A DNA stretch of 64,000 nucleotides from the NCBI RefSeq assembly GCF_029541745.1, contig NZ_CP089746.1, positions 6,457,559-6,521,558 of the forward strand, written 5' to 3'. The stretch comes from Streptomyces sp. LX-29. Lineage in GTDB: Bacteria; Actinomycetota; Actinomycetes; Streptomycetales; Streptomycetaceae. The position numbers were made by a program, and so were the translations under genes. Under the pieces are notes generated by a model. The model did not search any database. It saw nothing but the letters and a program-made list of their open reading frames with translations, and was not told the DNA's origin. Below are positions 42,865-51,512 of this stretch, piece after piece (the first letter of the stretch is position 1; each line of letters opens with the position of its first letter).

Positions 42865-44798
42865 GCGACACGGCGGCCTCCCGCCGGGCGGCGACGACGG
42901 GAACGGCTGCGGGGGCGGCCCCGGGAGCCCAGAGCCCGGGAGCCGCGCGTTCGGGTGTGGGACCCGCCCTGGCGGCGAGGCCGCCCGCCGGCTCGACCGG
43001 GCCGGCCGGCCTGACGGGGCCCGCCGGCTTGGCCGGGCCCGCCGGGGCGGCCGTCGTCGTCCCGCCCACCAGAGAGGCCCCGCTCGCCCCGCCGGCCGTC
43101 CGCGCCGAGCGGTTCGGCCGATTCAAGCGATTCGAGCGATTCGGGCGGGCCGGGCGGGCCCAGCGGACCGAGGGCCCCACGGGGGAGAGGTTCGTGGCGC
43201 GGGCCGCCGTGGTGACCGCCGGACTGACCGCGGCGGGGGCGCTGTTCGGCCTCGTACGGGACCAGTTGATCGCGCACCTCTTCGGCGCGGGGGGAGCGAC
43301 GGACGCCTTTCTCGTCGCGTGGACCGTCCCCGAGCTCGCTGCGACCCTCCTCATCGAGGACGCCATGGCCCTGGCCCTGATCCCCGCCTTCAGCCTGGCC
43401 CTCTCGCTGCGCGCGGCCGGCGGCACCGGGCGCGCCGACCGCGCGGACCCGGTGCGCCGGCTGCTGGCGGTGACCGCGCCCCGGCTGTTCCTCGCGCTGT
43501 CCTGCGGCGCGGTGCTGGTCGGACTCGCCGCGCCGTCGCTGGTGGACCTGCTGGCGCCCGGCCTCGCCGATCCCGGGCCGGCGGTCGTCTGCACCCGGCT
43601 CACGGCCATGACCGTGCTGACCTTCGGGGTGGCCGGCTACCTCAGCGCCGCGCTGCGCGCGCACCACAGCTACCCGGCGCCCGCCGCCATCTACGTCGCG
43701 TACAACGTCGGCATCGTGGCCACCGTCCTCACGCTGCACGCCACGCACGGGGTGGCCGCCGCGGCGGCCGGGGTGGCCGTGGGCAGCTGCCTCATGGTCC
43801 TCGTGCAACTCCCGGCCGGCCACCGCCTGCTGCCGCTCCGCCTCCCCGCCGCCTCCCCGCCGCTCCCGGCACCTTCGGGCCCGGGCGACCAGGGGCCGCT
43901 CCCCGCGGCGTCGCTGCGGGCCCGGGCCGTACTGGCACCCGTCGTGCCCATCGCGCTGTTCGCGTTGGCGCGGCAGTCGCAGGTGCTCATCGAGCGCCAC
44001 CTCGCCTCGGGGCTGCCGGCCGGTGCGATCTCCCACCTCAACTACGCCCAGAAGGTGGCCCAGCTGCCGATGGTCCTCTCGCTGATGGTCTGCACGGTGA
44101 CCTTCCCGCTGGTGGCGCGCGCGATGGCGGACGGCGAGGCGGAGCGGGCGCGGCGGCGGGTGGAGCGGGACCTGACGCTCGCCGGGGTGGTGGTGCTGGC
44201 CGGAACCGCGTACGTGATCGCCTATGCGCCGCAGATCGTGGAAGTGCTCTTCCAGCGCGGCGCCTTCGAGGCCCGCGACACCGCGGCGACGGCCGCGGTG
44301 ATGCGGGTGTACGCGCTCGGCCTGCTCGGCCACAGCCTGGTCGGCGCGCTGATCCGGCCGTTCTGCTCCGCCGGCCGCCCCACCTGGTACCCCCTCGCCT
44401 CGATGACGGTCGGACTGCTCGCCACCGTCGCCGCGGGGGCCGCCACCGCCCCGCACTGGGGCGTGCTCGGCATCGCCGCCGCCAACGCCTGCGGCATCAG
44501 CGTCACCGCCCTGCTGTTGCTGCGCGGGCTCGGTGCCCGGCTGATCGCCCTCCGGGTGGGCCGGGTGGCGGCCGGGCTCGGCCGGCTGGCGTTGGCGGCC
44601 GCCGTGGCGGCGGCGGTCGGCTGGGCCGCCGCGGCCGATGCCACCGGCGCGCCGCTCGCCCCCTCCGCCCCGGTCGCCGTCGCGGCCGGATGCCTCCTCG
44701 TACCCGTCGTCTTCGCCGTCACGGCCCTGGCCGTACGCGCGCCGGAAGTCCCGGAACTGCTCGCCTCCGCCCAACGAAAGCTGCGCCATGTCCGATGA
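42861..44798 (+). CDS. MurJ/MviN-like lipid-linked oligosaccharide flippase
   Basis: 645 residues. About 110 N-terminal residues are Ala/Gly/Pro-rich and include near-repeats GPAGLTGPAGLAGPAGAA and FGRFKRFERFGRAGR. Fourteen or so membrane helices follow with MurJ-like motifs (GLVRDQLIAHLFGAGGATDA, FQRGAFEARDTAATAA). Its place between the polymerase and deacetylase genes argues for a Wzx role in exopolysaccharide export rather than the essential lipid II flippase. ATGA overlaps join it to the gene before, and it overlaps the following gene by 11 nt. Confidence 0.9.
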   Translation: MSDTAASRRAATTGTAAGAAPGAQSPGAARSGVGPALAARPPAGSTGPAGLTGPAGLAGPAGAAVVVPPTREAPLAPPAVRAERFGRFKRFERFGRAGRAQRTEGPTGERFVARAAVVTAGLTAAGALFGLVRDQLIAHLFGAGGATDAFLVAWTVPELAATLLIEDAMALALIPAFSLALSLRAAGGTGRADRADPVRRLLAVTAPRLFLALSCGAVLVGLAAPSLVDLLAPGLADPGPAVVCTRLTAMTVLTFGVAGYLSAALRAHHSYPAPAAIYVAYNVGIVATVLTLHATHGVAAAAAGVAVGSCLMVLVQLPAGHRLLPLRLPAASPPLPAPSGPGDQGPLPAASLRARAVLAPVVPIALFALARQSQVLIERHLASGLPAGAISHLNYAQKVAQLPMVLSLMVCTVTFPLVARAMADGEAERARRRVERDLTLAGVVVLAGTAYVIAYAPQIVEVLFQRGAFEARDTAATAAVMRVYALGLLGHSLVGALIRPFCSAGRPTWYPLASMTVGLLATVAAGAATAPHWGVLGIAAANACGISVTALLLLRGLGARLIALRVGRVAAGLGRLALAAAVAAAVGWAAAADATGAPLAPSAPVAVAAGCLLVPVVFAVTALAVRAPEVPELLASAQRKLRHVR

Positions 44799-46509
44799 AC
44801 CCTGGCTGCTGATGTACCACTCCGTGAGCGCGTACACGCGTGATCCCTACCGCGTCACCGTCACACCCGACCGGCTGCGCCGCCAGCTGCGCTGGTTGCG
44901 CCGGCGCGGGCTGCGCGGGGTCGCCGTGGGCGAGCTGCTCCGCGAACGCGCCGCCGGCCGCGGCGCCGGCCTGGTCGGGCTCACCTTCGACGACGGTTAC
45001 GCCGACTTCGTCGAGCAGGCCGTGCCGCTGCTGCGCGGATACGGCTGCACCGCCACGGTGTTCGTGCTGCCGGGGTTGCTCGGCGGTGACAACTCCTGGG
45101 ACCGGCACGGCCCGCGCAAGCCGCTGCTCGCCGAGGACGGCATCCGCGCGGCCCTCGCCGCGGGCATGGAGATCGGCTCCCACGGCTGGCGTCACACCTC
45201 GCTCCCGACCGCCGACGACGCCACCCTGTGGGGGGAGACGGCCGGCAGCCGGGAGGAACTGGAGCGCATCACCGGCGTGCCGGTGGAGGGCTTCTGCTAC
45301 CCGTACGGCCACCTGGACCGCCGCTGCGTCGCGGCGGTGCGGGCCGCCGGCTACGGCTATGCCTGTGCCATCGACCCCGGCCGGCTCACCGGTCGCCACG
45401 CGCTGCCCCGCGTCCACGTGGACGACCGCGACGCCGGGCTCCGCCTACGGCTGAAGCAACTGGTGCACCCCCTACGCCGCCGCCCTCTGCCGGCGGACAC
45501 CGCGGCGGGCGCCGTCCCGGCCTCGGCGTGCCACACGACGGCCGCGACGCGGGCTGCCACGACGGCCGGCACGCCCGGGGCCGCGGCGGGGGTGGCTCCC
45601 ACGGTGGCCGTGCCGGCGGCGGGGGTCGCTCCCGTGGTGGGGGTCGGTTCCGCTCGGGTCGGGGTCGCCTCCGCGGGGGCCGTTCCCGTGGTCGCCGTTC
45701 CGGGGGCGGGGGTGGCTCCCGTGGTGGGTGGTGCTCGCGCGGGCGTCGCTTCGACGGTCGGGGTCGCTCTCGGGGCGCGCCGCGCGCCCGGCGCTGCCGG
45801 GGTCGCTTCCCCGGGGGGTGCTCCCGTAGGCGTGGCCCGTCCTGCCGGGGTCGCTCCCGTGGTCGGGGTTGGTTCCGCTCGGGTCGGGGTCGCCTCCGCG
45901 GGGGCCGTTCCCGGGGTCGCCGTTCGCGGGGCGGGCGCCGTTCCCGCGGCGGGGGCCGCCCCTGTGACCGCCGTTTCTGCGACCGCCGTTCCCGCCGTCG
46001 CCATTCCCACGGGCGCCCTCCCCGCAGCGGGGATCGCTCCCGCGGCCGGGGTCGCTTCCGCCCCGCTCGGGGTCGTCCCCGCGAGCATCGTTTCGACGGT
46101 CGGGGTCGCTCTCGGGTCGGAGGGCGCGCCCGGCGCTGCCGGGATCGCTCCCGCTGCTGGGATCGCTCCCGCCCCGGCCCTAGGCGGACCCGCCACGGTC
46201 GGGGTCGCTTCCGCCCCAGCCCTAGGCGGACCCGCCACGGTCGGGGTCGCTTCCGCCCCGGCCCTAGGCGGACCCGCCACGGTCGGGGTCGCTTCCGCCC
46301 CGGCCCTAGGCGGACCCGCCACGGTCGGGGCCGCCCCCATGGTCGGGGCCGCTCCCCCCGGCGGGGTGGCTCCGCCCGCCCCGCAGGTTCGCGCGGAGGT
46401 GACGGGCACGGCGCGGCTTTCGTCCGCCGCGGCGCGCCGGCAGCGGGCGGGCCAGGGTCGGGCCGGAGCCGGCGCCGGCGCAGGCGCCGGGGTGGGAGCG
46501 GAACGATGA
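44788..46509 (+). CDS. Polysaccharide deacetylase with a 300-residue low-complexity tail
   Basis: 573 residues. The NodB/CE4 domain occupies about residues 1-230: LMYHSVS, the metal motif LTFDDGYADF, SHGWRHTSLP (His pair) and FCYPYGHLDRR. The remaining about 320 residues are Val/Ala/Gly/Pro-rich repeats (VGVGSARVGVASAGAV, ALGGPATVGVASAP), with no known domain. The catalytic half lacks a signal peptide. It should remove N- or O-acetyl groups from the exopolysaccharide or its lipid-linked unit. It overlaps its neighbours on both sides, so the tail is inside the operon's continuous coding path. Confidence 0.88.
   Translation: MSDEPWLLMYHSVSAYTRDPYRVTVTPDRLRRQLRWLRRRGLRGVAVGELLRERAAGRGAGLVGLTFDDGYADFVEQAVPLLRGYGCTATVFVLPGLLGGDNSWDRHGPRKPLLAEDGIRAALAAGMEIGSHGWRHTSLPTADDATLWGETAGSREELERITGVPVEGFCYPYGHLDRRCVAAVRAAGYGYACAIDPGRLTGRHALPRVHVDDRDAGLRLRLKQLVHPLRRRPLPADTAAGAVPASACHTTAATRAATTAGTPGAAAGVAPTVAVPAAGVAPVVGVGSARVGVASAGAVPVVAVPGAGVAPVVGGARAGVASTVGVALGARRAPGAAGVASPGGAPVGVARPAGVAPVVGVGSARVGVASAGAVPGVAVRGAGAVPAAGAAPVTAVSATAVPAVAIPTGALPAAGIAPAAGVASAPLGVVPASIVSTVGVALGSEGAPGAAGIAPAAGIAPAPALGGPATVGVASAPALGGPATVGVASAPALGGPATVGVASAPALGGPATVGAAPMVGAAPPGGVAPPAPQVRAEVTGTARLSSAAARRQRAGQGRAGAGAGAGAGVGAER
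46177..46332 (+). repeat. 42-bp in-frame tandem repeat (ALGGPATVGVASAP)
   Basis: Four almost identical copies start at 46177, 46219, 46261 and 46303, within the deacetylase tail. Each begins GCCCTAGGCGGACCCGCCAC. Looser variants of the same coding theme fill 45590-46170. Confidence 0.92.
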
Positions 46510-47702
46510 GAGTGCTGCACATCATCACCGGCCTCGGCGCCGGGGGCGCCGAGCAGCAGTTGCGGCTGCTGCTGCGTCACCTCCCGGTCCGCTGCGACGT
46601 CGTCACCCTCACCAACCCCGGTGCCGTGGCCCACGGCATCCGCTCCGACGGCACCCCCGTCACCCACCTGGGCATGGGCGGCAACCGCGACCTGAGCGCG
46701 CTGCCCCGCCTGGTCCACCTCATCAAGGCCGGCGGCTACGACCTCATCCACACCCACCTCTACCGGGCCTGCGTGTTCGGCCGGGTCGCCGCCCGACTGG
46801 CGGGCGTACGGGCCGTCATCGCCACCGAACACTCCCTCGGCGGCAACCGCATCGAGGGCCGCCCGCTCACCTCCGGGACGCGCGCGCTCTACCTGGCCAC
46901 CGAGCGGCTCGGCTCCGCGACCGTGGCCGTCTCGGCGACCGTCGCCGACCGGCTGCGCGACTGGGGCGTGCCCAGTGGCCGGGTGCACCTGATCCCGAAC
47001 GGCATCGACGCCCGCCACTTCCGCTTCGAGCCCGGCGCGCGCGCCGCCGCCCGCAACCGGCTGGACCTCGGGGAACACGACTTCGTGGTGGGCGGGGTGG
47101 GCCGGTTGGTGCCGGACAAGCGGTTCGACCTGCTGGTGCGGGCGGTGGCCGCGGTGCCCCAGGCGCGGCTGCTGCTGATCGGCGACGGGCCGGAGCGCGC
47201 CACGCTGTGCGCGCTGGCCGACCGGCTCGGGGCGCGCCGCCGGATCCGACTGCTGGGGGAGCGCGACGGCGCGGTCGGGACCACCGGGGACCGGGCCGCC
47301 GACATCCCCGGGCTGCTCGCCGCGATGGACGTCTTCGTCTCGCCGTCCTCGCAGGAGTCCTTCGGGCTCGCGGTGGTGGAGGCGCTCGCGGCCGGGCTGC
47401 CCGTGCTGCACATCGCCTGCCCGGCCATCGACGAACTCCCGCGCGACGCCGCGCCCGGGGCCCGGCGCGTCCCCCCGGACGCCACCGCCCTGGCCGAGGC
47501 GCTGTGCGAGCTCGCCGCCGCCGGGCCGGTGCGGCACCCGGTCCCGCCGGCGGTCGAGCGCTACTCCATCGCCCGCACCGCCGACCGCCTACGGGCGCTG
47601 TACGAACGCACCTCCGCCCACTGGCCGGACCGCTGTGGCCATGGACCGGTGCCCACCGCGCCCCGCCGCCCCTTCCCCGCCCTCTCCGACCCCAGGAAGT
47701 GA
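46506..47702 (+). CDS. GT4-family glycosyltransferase
   Basis: 398 residues. The N-terminal strand-loop MRVLHIITGLGAGGAEQQLR and the C-terminal VSPSSQESFGLAVVEALAAG (E-x7-E) define a retaining GT-B enzyme. IPNGIDARHF and VGGVGRLVPDKRFDLLVRAV are also typical. ATG 46506 overlaps the deacetylase stop codon (ATGA). It is probably a second sugar-adding enzyme for the repeat unit; specificity is unknown. Confidence 0.93.
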   Translation: MRVLHIITGLGAGGAEQQLRLLLRHLPVRCDVVTLTNPGAVAHGIRSDGTPVTHLGMGGNRDLSALPRLVHLIKAGGYDLIHTHLYRACVFGRVAARLAGVRAVIATEHSLGGNRIEGRPLTSGTRALYLATERLGSATVAVSATVADRLRDWGVPSGRVHLIPNGIDARHFRFEPGARAAARNRLDLGEHDFVVGGVGRLVPDKRFDLLVRAVAAVPQARLLLIGDGPERATLCALADRLGARRRIRLLGERDGAVGTTGDRAADIPGLLAAMDVFVSPSSQESFGLAVVEALAAGLPVLHIACPAIDELPRDAAPGARRVPPDATALAEALCELAAAGPVRHPVPPAVERYSIARTADRLRALYERTSAHWPDRCGHGPVPTAPRRPFPALSDPRK

Positions 47703-47710
47703 GCGCCCAC

Positions 47711-48874
47711 GTGAACGACATGACCGACACCAACCCCGCCGACGCCCTCGCCGACGCTCCCGCCGACGCCACCGGCGAGCCCCGTACCGCCCCCGTCGCC
47801 CCGCCCGACGGCGCCACGGACGTCTCGCGGAGCCTCAGCCCGCCCCCCTTCGTCGCCTCGCCGTCCGTCGCCGCGGACGGCTCGGGAAGTCCCCACCTCG
47901 CCGCGACCGCCCCCGTCGCAACCGCCCCCTTCCCGGGGGCCACCGCGGCCGCCCCCGCTCAAGCCTCCGGCTCCTTCGGCCTCTCCGGGCCGCAAGCACA
48001 CCCCGGCCTCTCCGGGCCGCACGGACACCCCGGCCCCTCCGGACCCGCCGGGGCCCCGTCCGCCGTGCCGCTCCGCGGCGGCCTTCCGCCACGTGACCTC
48101 GGTCTGCCGGGCGACGAGCCGGACCCGGGCACGCCCGCCGCGGAGCCGCCCGGTGGGCAGCGGCGACGGGACCGGGCGCCGGAGCCGCGCCGGCGCCGGA
48201 TGCCGGGGTGGTTGATCCTGTTGCTGTGCACGGCGCTCGGCGGGGCCGGGGGAGCGGCGTACGGATGGTTGACGCCGGCTCAGTACTCCGCCACCGGCTA
48301 TGTCGTCGTGGTGCCGGGCATGGACTCCGAGCCCGCGACCGCGCTCGGCTTCGCGCAGGCGTACGGGCGGATCGGCACCGGCGGCGCCGTGCTCCTCCAG
48401 GCGCAGCGCCTCACCGGACGGCCGGCGGCGGAGCTGCGCGACAAGGTGCGCACGTCGACCTCCCCGGACTCGCCGCTGATCGAGATCACCGGCACGGACT
48501 CCCGGCCCGCCCGCGCGGCCGCCGTCGCCAACGCCGTGGCCCGCGCGCTGACCCGGAAGGCCAACGCCGCCTCGGCGAGCACCGGTGTCAGCGTCACCGG
48601 GTTCGCCGCCGCCCTCGAGCCCGACGCGCCCAGCACCCCGGCGCCCCGCGTCACCACGGCGGTGGGTGGCTGCGCGGGTGCCGTCCTCGGCTGTCTCGCG
48701 CTGCTGGTCCGCCCGTCCCGGTCCGGCCGTCGCGGTGAGCGCCCCACCGCGGGCCCGGCCGCGCCCGCCGGGCCCGAGCCCTCCGCCGGCCCCGAGTCCT
48801 CGGCCGGCCCCGAGCCCCTCGCCGCGCTCGGCGTGCCCGCCCCCGCCGGCGAGCCGGCGGGAGGCGCCCGGTGA
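47711..48874 (+). CDS. Wzz/YveK-like chain-length determinant protein
   Basis: 387 residues. The first about 160 residues are Pro/Ala/Gly-rich and carry a SGLSGPQAHPG-like GLSGPxxHPG repeat. A membrane helix (WLILLLCTALGGAGGAAYGW, about 163-185) leads into the extracytoplasmic Wzz strand-rich segment (YSATGYVVVVPG), and a second helix comes at about 314-335. That two-helix layout with an external loop matches polysaccharide co-polymerases that set chain length. No tyrosine-kinase domain is present. GTG 47711 has AGGAAG upstream. Its stop codon overlaps the next GTG (GTGA). Confidence 0.8.
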   Translation: MNDMTDTNPADALADAPADATGEPRTAPVAPPDGATDVSRSLSPPPFVASPSVAADGSGSPHLAATAPVATAPFPGATAAAPAQASGSFGLSGPQAHPGLSGPHGHPGPSGPAGAPSAVPLRGGLPPRDLGLPGDEPDPGTPAAEPPGGQRRRDRAPEPRRRRMPGWLILLLCTALGGAGGAAYGWLTPAQYSATGYVVVVPGMDSEPATALGFAQAYGRIGTGGAVLLQAQRLTGRPAAELRDKVRTSTSPDSPLIEITGTDSRPARAAAVANAVARALTRKANAASASTGVSVTGFAAALEPDAPSTPAPRVTTAVGGCAGAVLGCLALLVRPSRSGRRGERPTAGPAAPAGPEPSAGPESSAGPEPLAALGVPAPAGEPAGGAR

Positions 48875-50157
48875 CGACCTGGACCGTGGCCGAGTGCCGG
48901 GACACGGCGCGGTTCGGCGCGCTGGCGGCGGAGTGGGACGCGCTCTACCGCCACTGCCGTACCGCCACCCCCTTCCAGACCCACGCCTGGCTCCACTCCT
49001 GGTGGCTGTCGTACGGCCGGCGGGGGCGGCTGCGGCTGGTACTGGCTCGGCGGGACGGGCGGCTGGTGGGCGTCGCCCCGCTGATGCTGGCCTGGCGGCC
49101 GCTCCCGGTGCTGGTGCCGCTCGGCGGGGCCGTCTCCGACTTCTGCGACGTCCTGCTGCACGACGACTGCGTGGACGCCGCCGCGGCCGCGCTCGCCCGG
49201 GGGCTGCGCCGCGCGGCCGCCGGCCCGGCCCTGATCGACCTGCGGGAGGTGCGCCCCAGCGGGGCCGCCGAGCGGCTCTACGCGCACTGGGACGGTCCGC
49301 GGCGGCGCCTCGCCGACTCGGTGTGCCTGGAACTCCCCGGCCGGCCGCTGACCGAGCTGCTCCAGCGGTTGCCCGGGCCCAGCGCCCGCCGCACCCGGCG
49401 CCAGCTGCGCCGGCTGGACGCGCTCGGCATCGAGCACCGCAGCGTGCCCGCCGAGGAGATCCCGGAGTCCGTCGCCACCCTGCTGGAGCTGCACGGCCGG
49501 CAGTGGGAGGGCCGGGGGGTCACCCCCGAGCACCTCTCGTCGCGCTTCGCCGAGCACCTCACCCGCGCCACCCGCCGACTGGTCGCCTCCGGGGGCGCCC
49601 AGCTCACCGAGTACCGGATCGACAGGCGGGTGCTCGCCGCCGACGTCACCCTCATGTCTCCGCGGATGTCGGGCGGTTACCTGTACGGCGCCCATCCCGA
49701 CCTGCGCGCGATGAAGGCGGACATCACCGCCATGCTGCTGCGCCACGACACCGAGCACGCCGTCGCCGCCGGCCGGCCCGTGCTCAGCATGCTGCGCGGC
49801 ACCGAGCCGTACAAGCGGCACTGGCGGCCGGACACCGTCGTCAATCAGCGGCTGCTGCTGGCCCGCCGCGGCCGGGGCTGGGAGCTGCGCCGTTACGCGG
49901 CCCAGTCGGCGCTCCGGTCCCGCGCGGCGGGCGTGCTCCGCGACCGGCTGCCGGCGGTGGGGAAGCGTCTTCGGGGGCTGCGGCAGTGGACCCCGTTCGG
50001 GGCGGGCCGGCGCCGGGCCGCGCCGGCCCGGCGGCTCCCCCCTCCCGCGCGTGCCCCGCGCCCGGCGGCTCCGCGCCCGTCGTCCGGTCCCGGAAGACCC
50101 GCGCCGCCTCGGGGTTCCGCCGGCAGCGCCACACCCCGTGCGGGCAGTAGTCCGTGA
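48871..50157 (+). CDS. CelD-like GNAT acyltransferase
   Basis: 428 residues. The FemAB/CelD (BcsL) form of the GNAT fold is seen in TPFQTHAWLHSWWLSYG, LVLARRDGRLVGVAPLML, ELHGRQWEGRGV and GYLYGAHPDLRAMKADITAM. Such proteins often sit in polysaccharide loci and may acylate sugars; the exact reaction is unproven. The last about 55 residues are Arg/Pro/Ala-rich and overlap, on the opposite strand, the 3' end of the GH26 gene by 317 bp. GTG 48871 overlaps the previous stop codon. It is the final gene of the operon. Confidence 0.88.
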   Translation: MTTWTVAECRDTARFGALAAEWDALYRHCRTATPFQTHAWLHSWWLSYGRRGRLRLVLARRDGRLVGVAPLMLAWRPLPVLVPLGGAVSDFCDVLLHDDCVDAAAAALARGLRRAAAGPALIDLREVRPSGAAERLYAHWDGPRRRLADSVCLELPGRPLTELLQRLPGPSARRTRRQLRRLDALGIEHRSVPAEEIPESVATLLELHGRQWEGRGVTPEHLSSRFAEHLTRATRRLVASGGAQLTEYRIDRRVLAADVTLMSPRMSGGYLYGAHPDLRAMKADITAMLLRHDTEHAVAAGRPVLSMLRGTEPYKRHWRPDTVVNQRLLLARRGRGWELRRYAAQSALRSRAAGVLRDRLPAVGKRLRGLRQWTPFGAGRRRAAPARRLPPPARAPRPAAPRPSSGPGRPAPPRGSAGSATPRAGSSP

Positions 50158-51325
50158 TGCTCTGGTAGAGCGGCGGGTGTCGGGCGAACCAGTCGAGCAT
50201 GCCGCGCATGTACTCCGGGTTGTCGCCGTGGCGGAACAGGCCCCACTCCGGATACGAGTGGGGCTTGCCGTGCCGCGCGGCGAACTCCACCTGGTCGCGC
50301 AGCCCGTACGGCTGCTCCACCTGTTCGGCGAAGGTGTCCCCCGGCGGCTGGTCGTAGGAGTCCATGCCGACGATGTCGACGACGTCGTCGCCGGGGTAGC
50401 AGTCCGGCCAGGGGATCGCGTCCCGGCCCCGGCTGGGCGCGAAGTCGAACCGGAAGCGCTGCCCCGGAACGGCGCGCATCCGTGTGACGATCCGTCGCCA
50501 GTACGCCTTCCACGCCTCCGGGTCGGGGGCGCAGCGGCCGGTGTAGGTGGTGCCGTTCATCTCCCAGCCCAACACCAGGACCGTGTCGGGGACGCCGAGC
50601 GCGACCAGGCGCTCGGCCAGCGCCCGGAAGTGCGCGTCGTAGGCCCCGTCGGCGCCGGCCGTCAGCAGGGTGCGCACCGTGTCGTCCGGCACGCGCGCCT
50701 CGTTGCGCGGCAGCATGGGCACGTTGAGCACGAAGAGGCGGTCGGCGGCGGCCCGGCGCCAGCGGGCCCAGGCGGGCAGCAGCGTCACCTCGCCGCGGAT
50801 GTCCGACCAGTTGCCGCCCGGCAGATAGCTGCGGCCCACCCGCAGCGCCGCGTCGTGGCCGCTCCAGTCGCGCAGCGCCGACAGCCGCGCCACGCCCTCC
50901 GGGCCCGAGCCCAGGAAGGCGCCCCAGGCCGGCCCACCCCGGGCGGCCCGCGGTGGCGCGGCGGGCCGGTCGGGGCGGGCGGCGGGGGCGATGGCCGCCG
51001 CCGTCCATACCAGCAGGGCGGCGACCGCGATGGAGGCGGCGGAGGCGAGCCTGCTGCCCGGGCCGCGGTGCCGCCCGGGCCGGTGCGCCCGCCCGGAGCC
51101 TCGCCGAAGGGCCGTCGCGTCGAAGCGCCGTCGAACGGTCGCCGGGTCGAAGCGTCGTCGGAGGGTCGCCGGGTCGAAGCGCCGTCGGAGGGCCGTCGGG
51201 TCGAAGCGTCGTCGAAGGGGCGCCGGGCCGGTGCGCCGATACCGGGCCGGGGCCCGGTGTCGGGCCGCCCGCGCCCGGGGGCGACGCGGGTCCCCGGCGG
51301 AGCCGGCAGTTTCCTGAAAGGCCAT
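49841..51325 (-). CDS. Membrane-anchored GH26 glycoside hydrolase (beta-mannanase family)
   Basis: 494 residues. An Arg-rich cytoplasmic N terminus of about 90 residues contains four RRRFDPxxL repeats. One membrane helix (ASAASIAVAALLVWTAAAIA, about 91-112) follows, then a GH26 domain with acid/base Glu in VLGWEMNGTTY and nucleophile Glu in SYPEWGLF. The last 80 residues are Pro/Ala/Gly-rich. ATG 51325 has GAGGACC upstream. As it converges on the exopolysaccharide operon, it may edit or release that polymer, which would then contain a beta-mannan-type linkage; this is an inference. Confidence 0.9.
   Translation of the reverse strand: MAFQETAGSAGDPRRPRARAARHRAPARYRRTGPAPLRRRFDPTALRRRFDPATLRRRFDPATVRRRFDATALRRGSGRAHRPGRHRGPGSRLASAASIAVAALLVWTAAAIAPAARPDRPAAPPRAARGGPAWGAFLGSGPEGVARLSALRDWSGHDAALRVGRSYLPGGNWSDIRGEVTLLPAWARWRRAAADRLFVLNVPMLPRNEARVPDDTVRTLLTAGADGAYDAHFRALAERLVALGVPDTVLVLGWEMNGTTYTGRCAPDPEAWKAYWRRIVTRMRAVPGQRFRFDFAPSRGRDAIPWPDCYPGDDVVDIVGMDSYDQPPGDTFAEQVEQPYGLRDQVEFAARHGKPHSYPEWGLFRHGDNPEYMRGMLDWFARHPPLYQSITDYCPHGVWRCRRNPEAARVFRDRTTGAEPPGAGHAREGGAAGPARPGAGPPRTGSTAAAPEDASPPPAAGRGARPPRGTGAPTGPRNGAAPSPGRGGPAAAAD
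51104..51226 (-). repeat. 27-bp in-frame tandem repeat encoding RRRFDPxxL
   Basis: Four copies with a period of exactly 27 bp (GTCGAAGCG landmarks at 51119, 51146, 51173 and 51200). They encode nine-residue units in the cytoplasmic N terminus of the GH26 protein. Confidence 0.92.
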
Positions 51326-51512
51326 TGCGGGTCCTCGGTGGGCGCGGCTAGACATGATCACGGACGCCGTCGCCCGCGACCACTCCGGACGGCGGTGACC
51401 TCGGGCGTCCCCCGTCCCCGGCGGAGGTCCCCGGCGGCGGAGGTCCGGTGTATCACCCCAGCCACGCCGGCCCTCCGCCGCAAACGCCCGCTCATCTCCC
51501 CACGCCTTCGGG

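Noticed and set aside
40959..44798. A 1279-residue open frame spanning the polymerase and flippase region
   Set aside because: Most of it is an off-frame, Arg/Gly-rich reading of the O-antigen-ligase gene that runs into the real flippase frame. The domain-bearing starts at 41242 and 42861, with stop/start overlaps, explain the region.
42861..44798. The housekeeping lipid II flippase MurJ
   Set aside because: Its place inside an exopolysaccharide operon and the long low-complexity N terminus favour a Wzx-like paralogue; the essential murJ is usually elsewhere in Streptomyces.
46177..46332. Regular 42-bp repeats resembling a CRISPR array
   Set aside because: The units are contiguous with no unique spacers, remain in the deacetylase frame and have no cas genes nearby.
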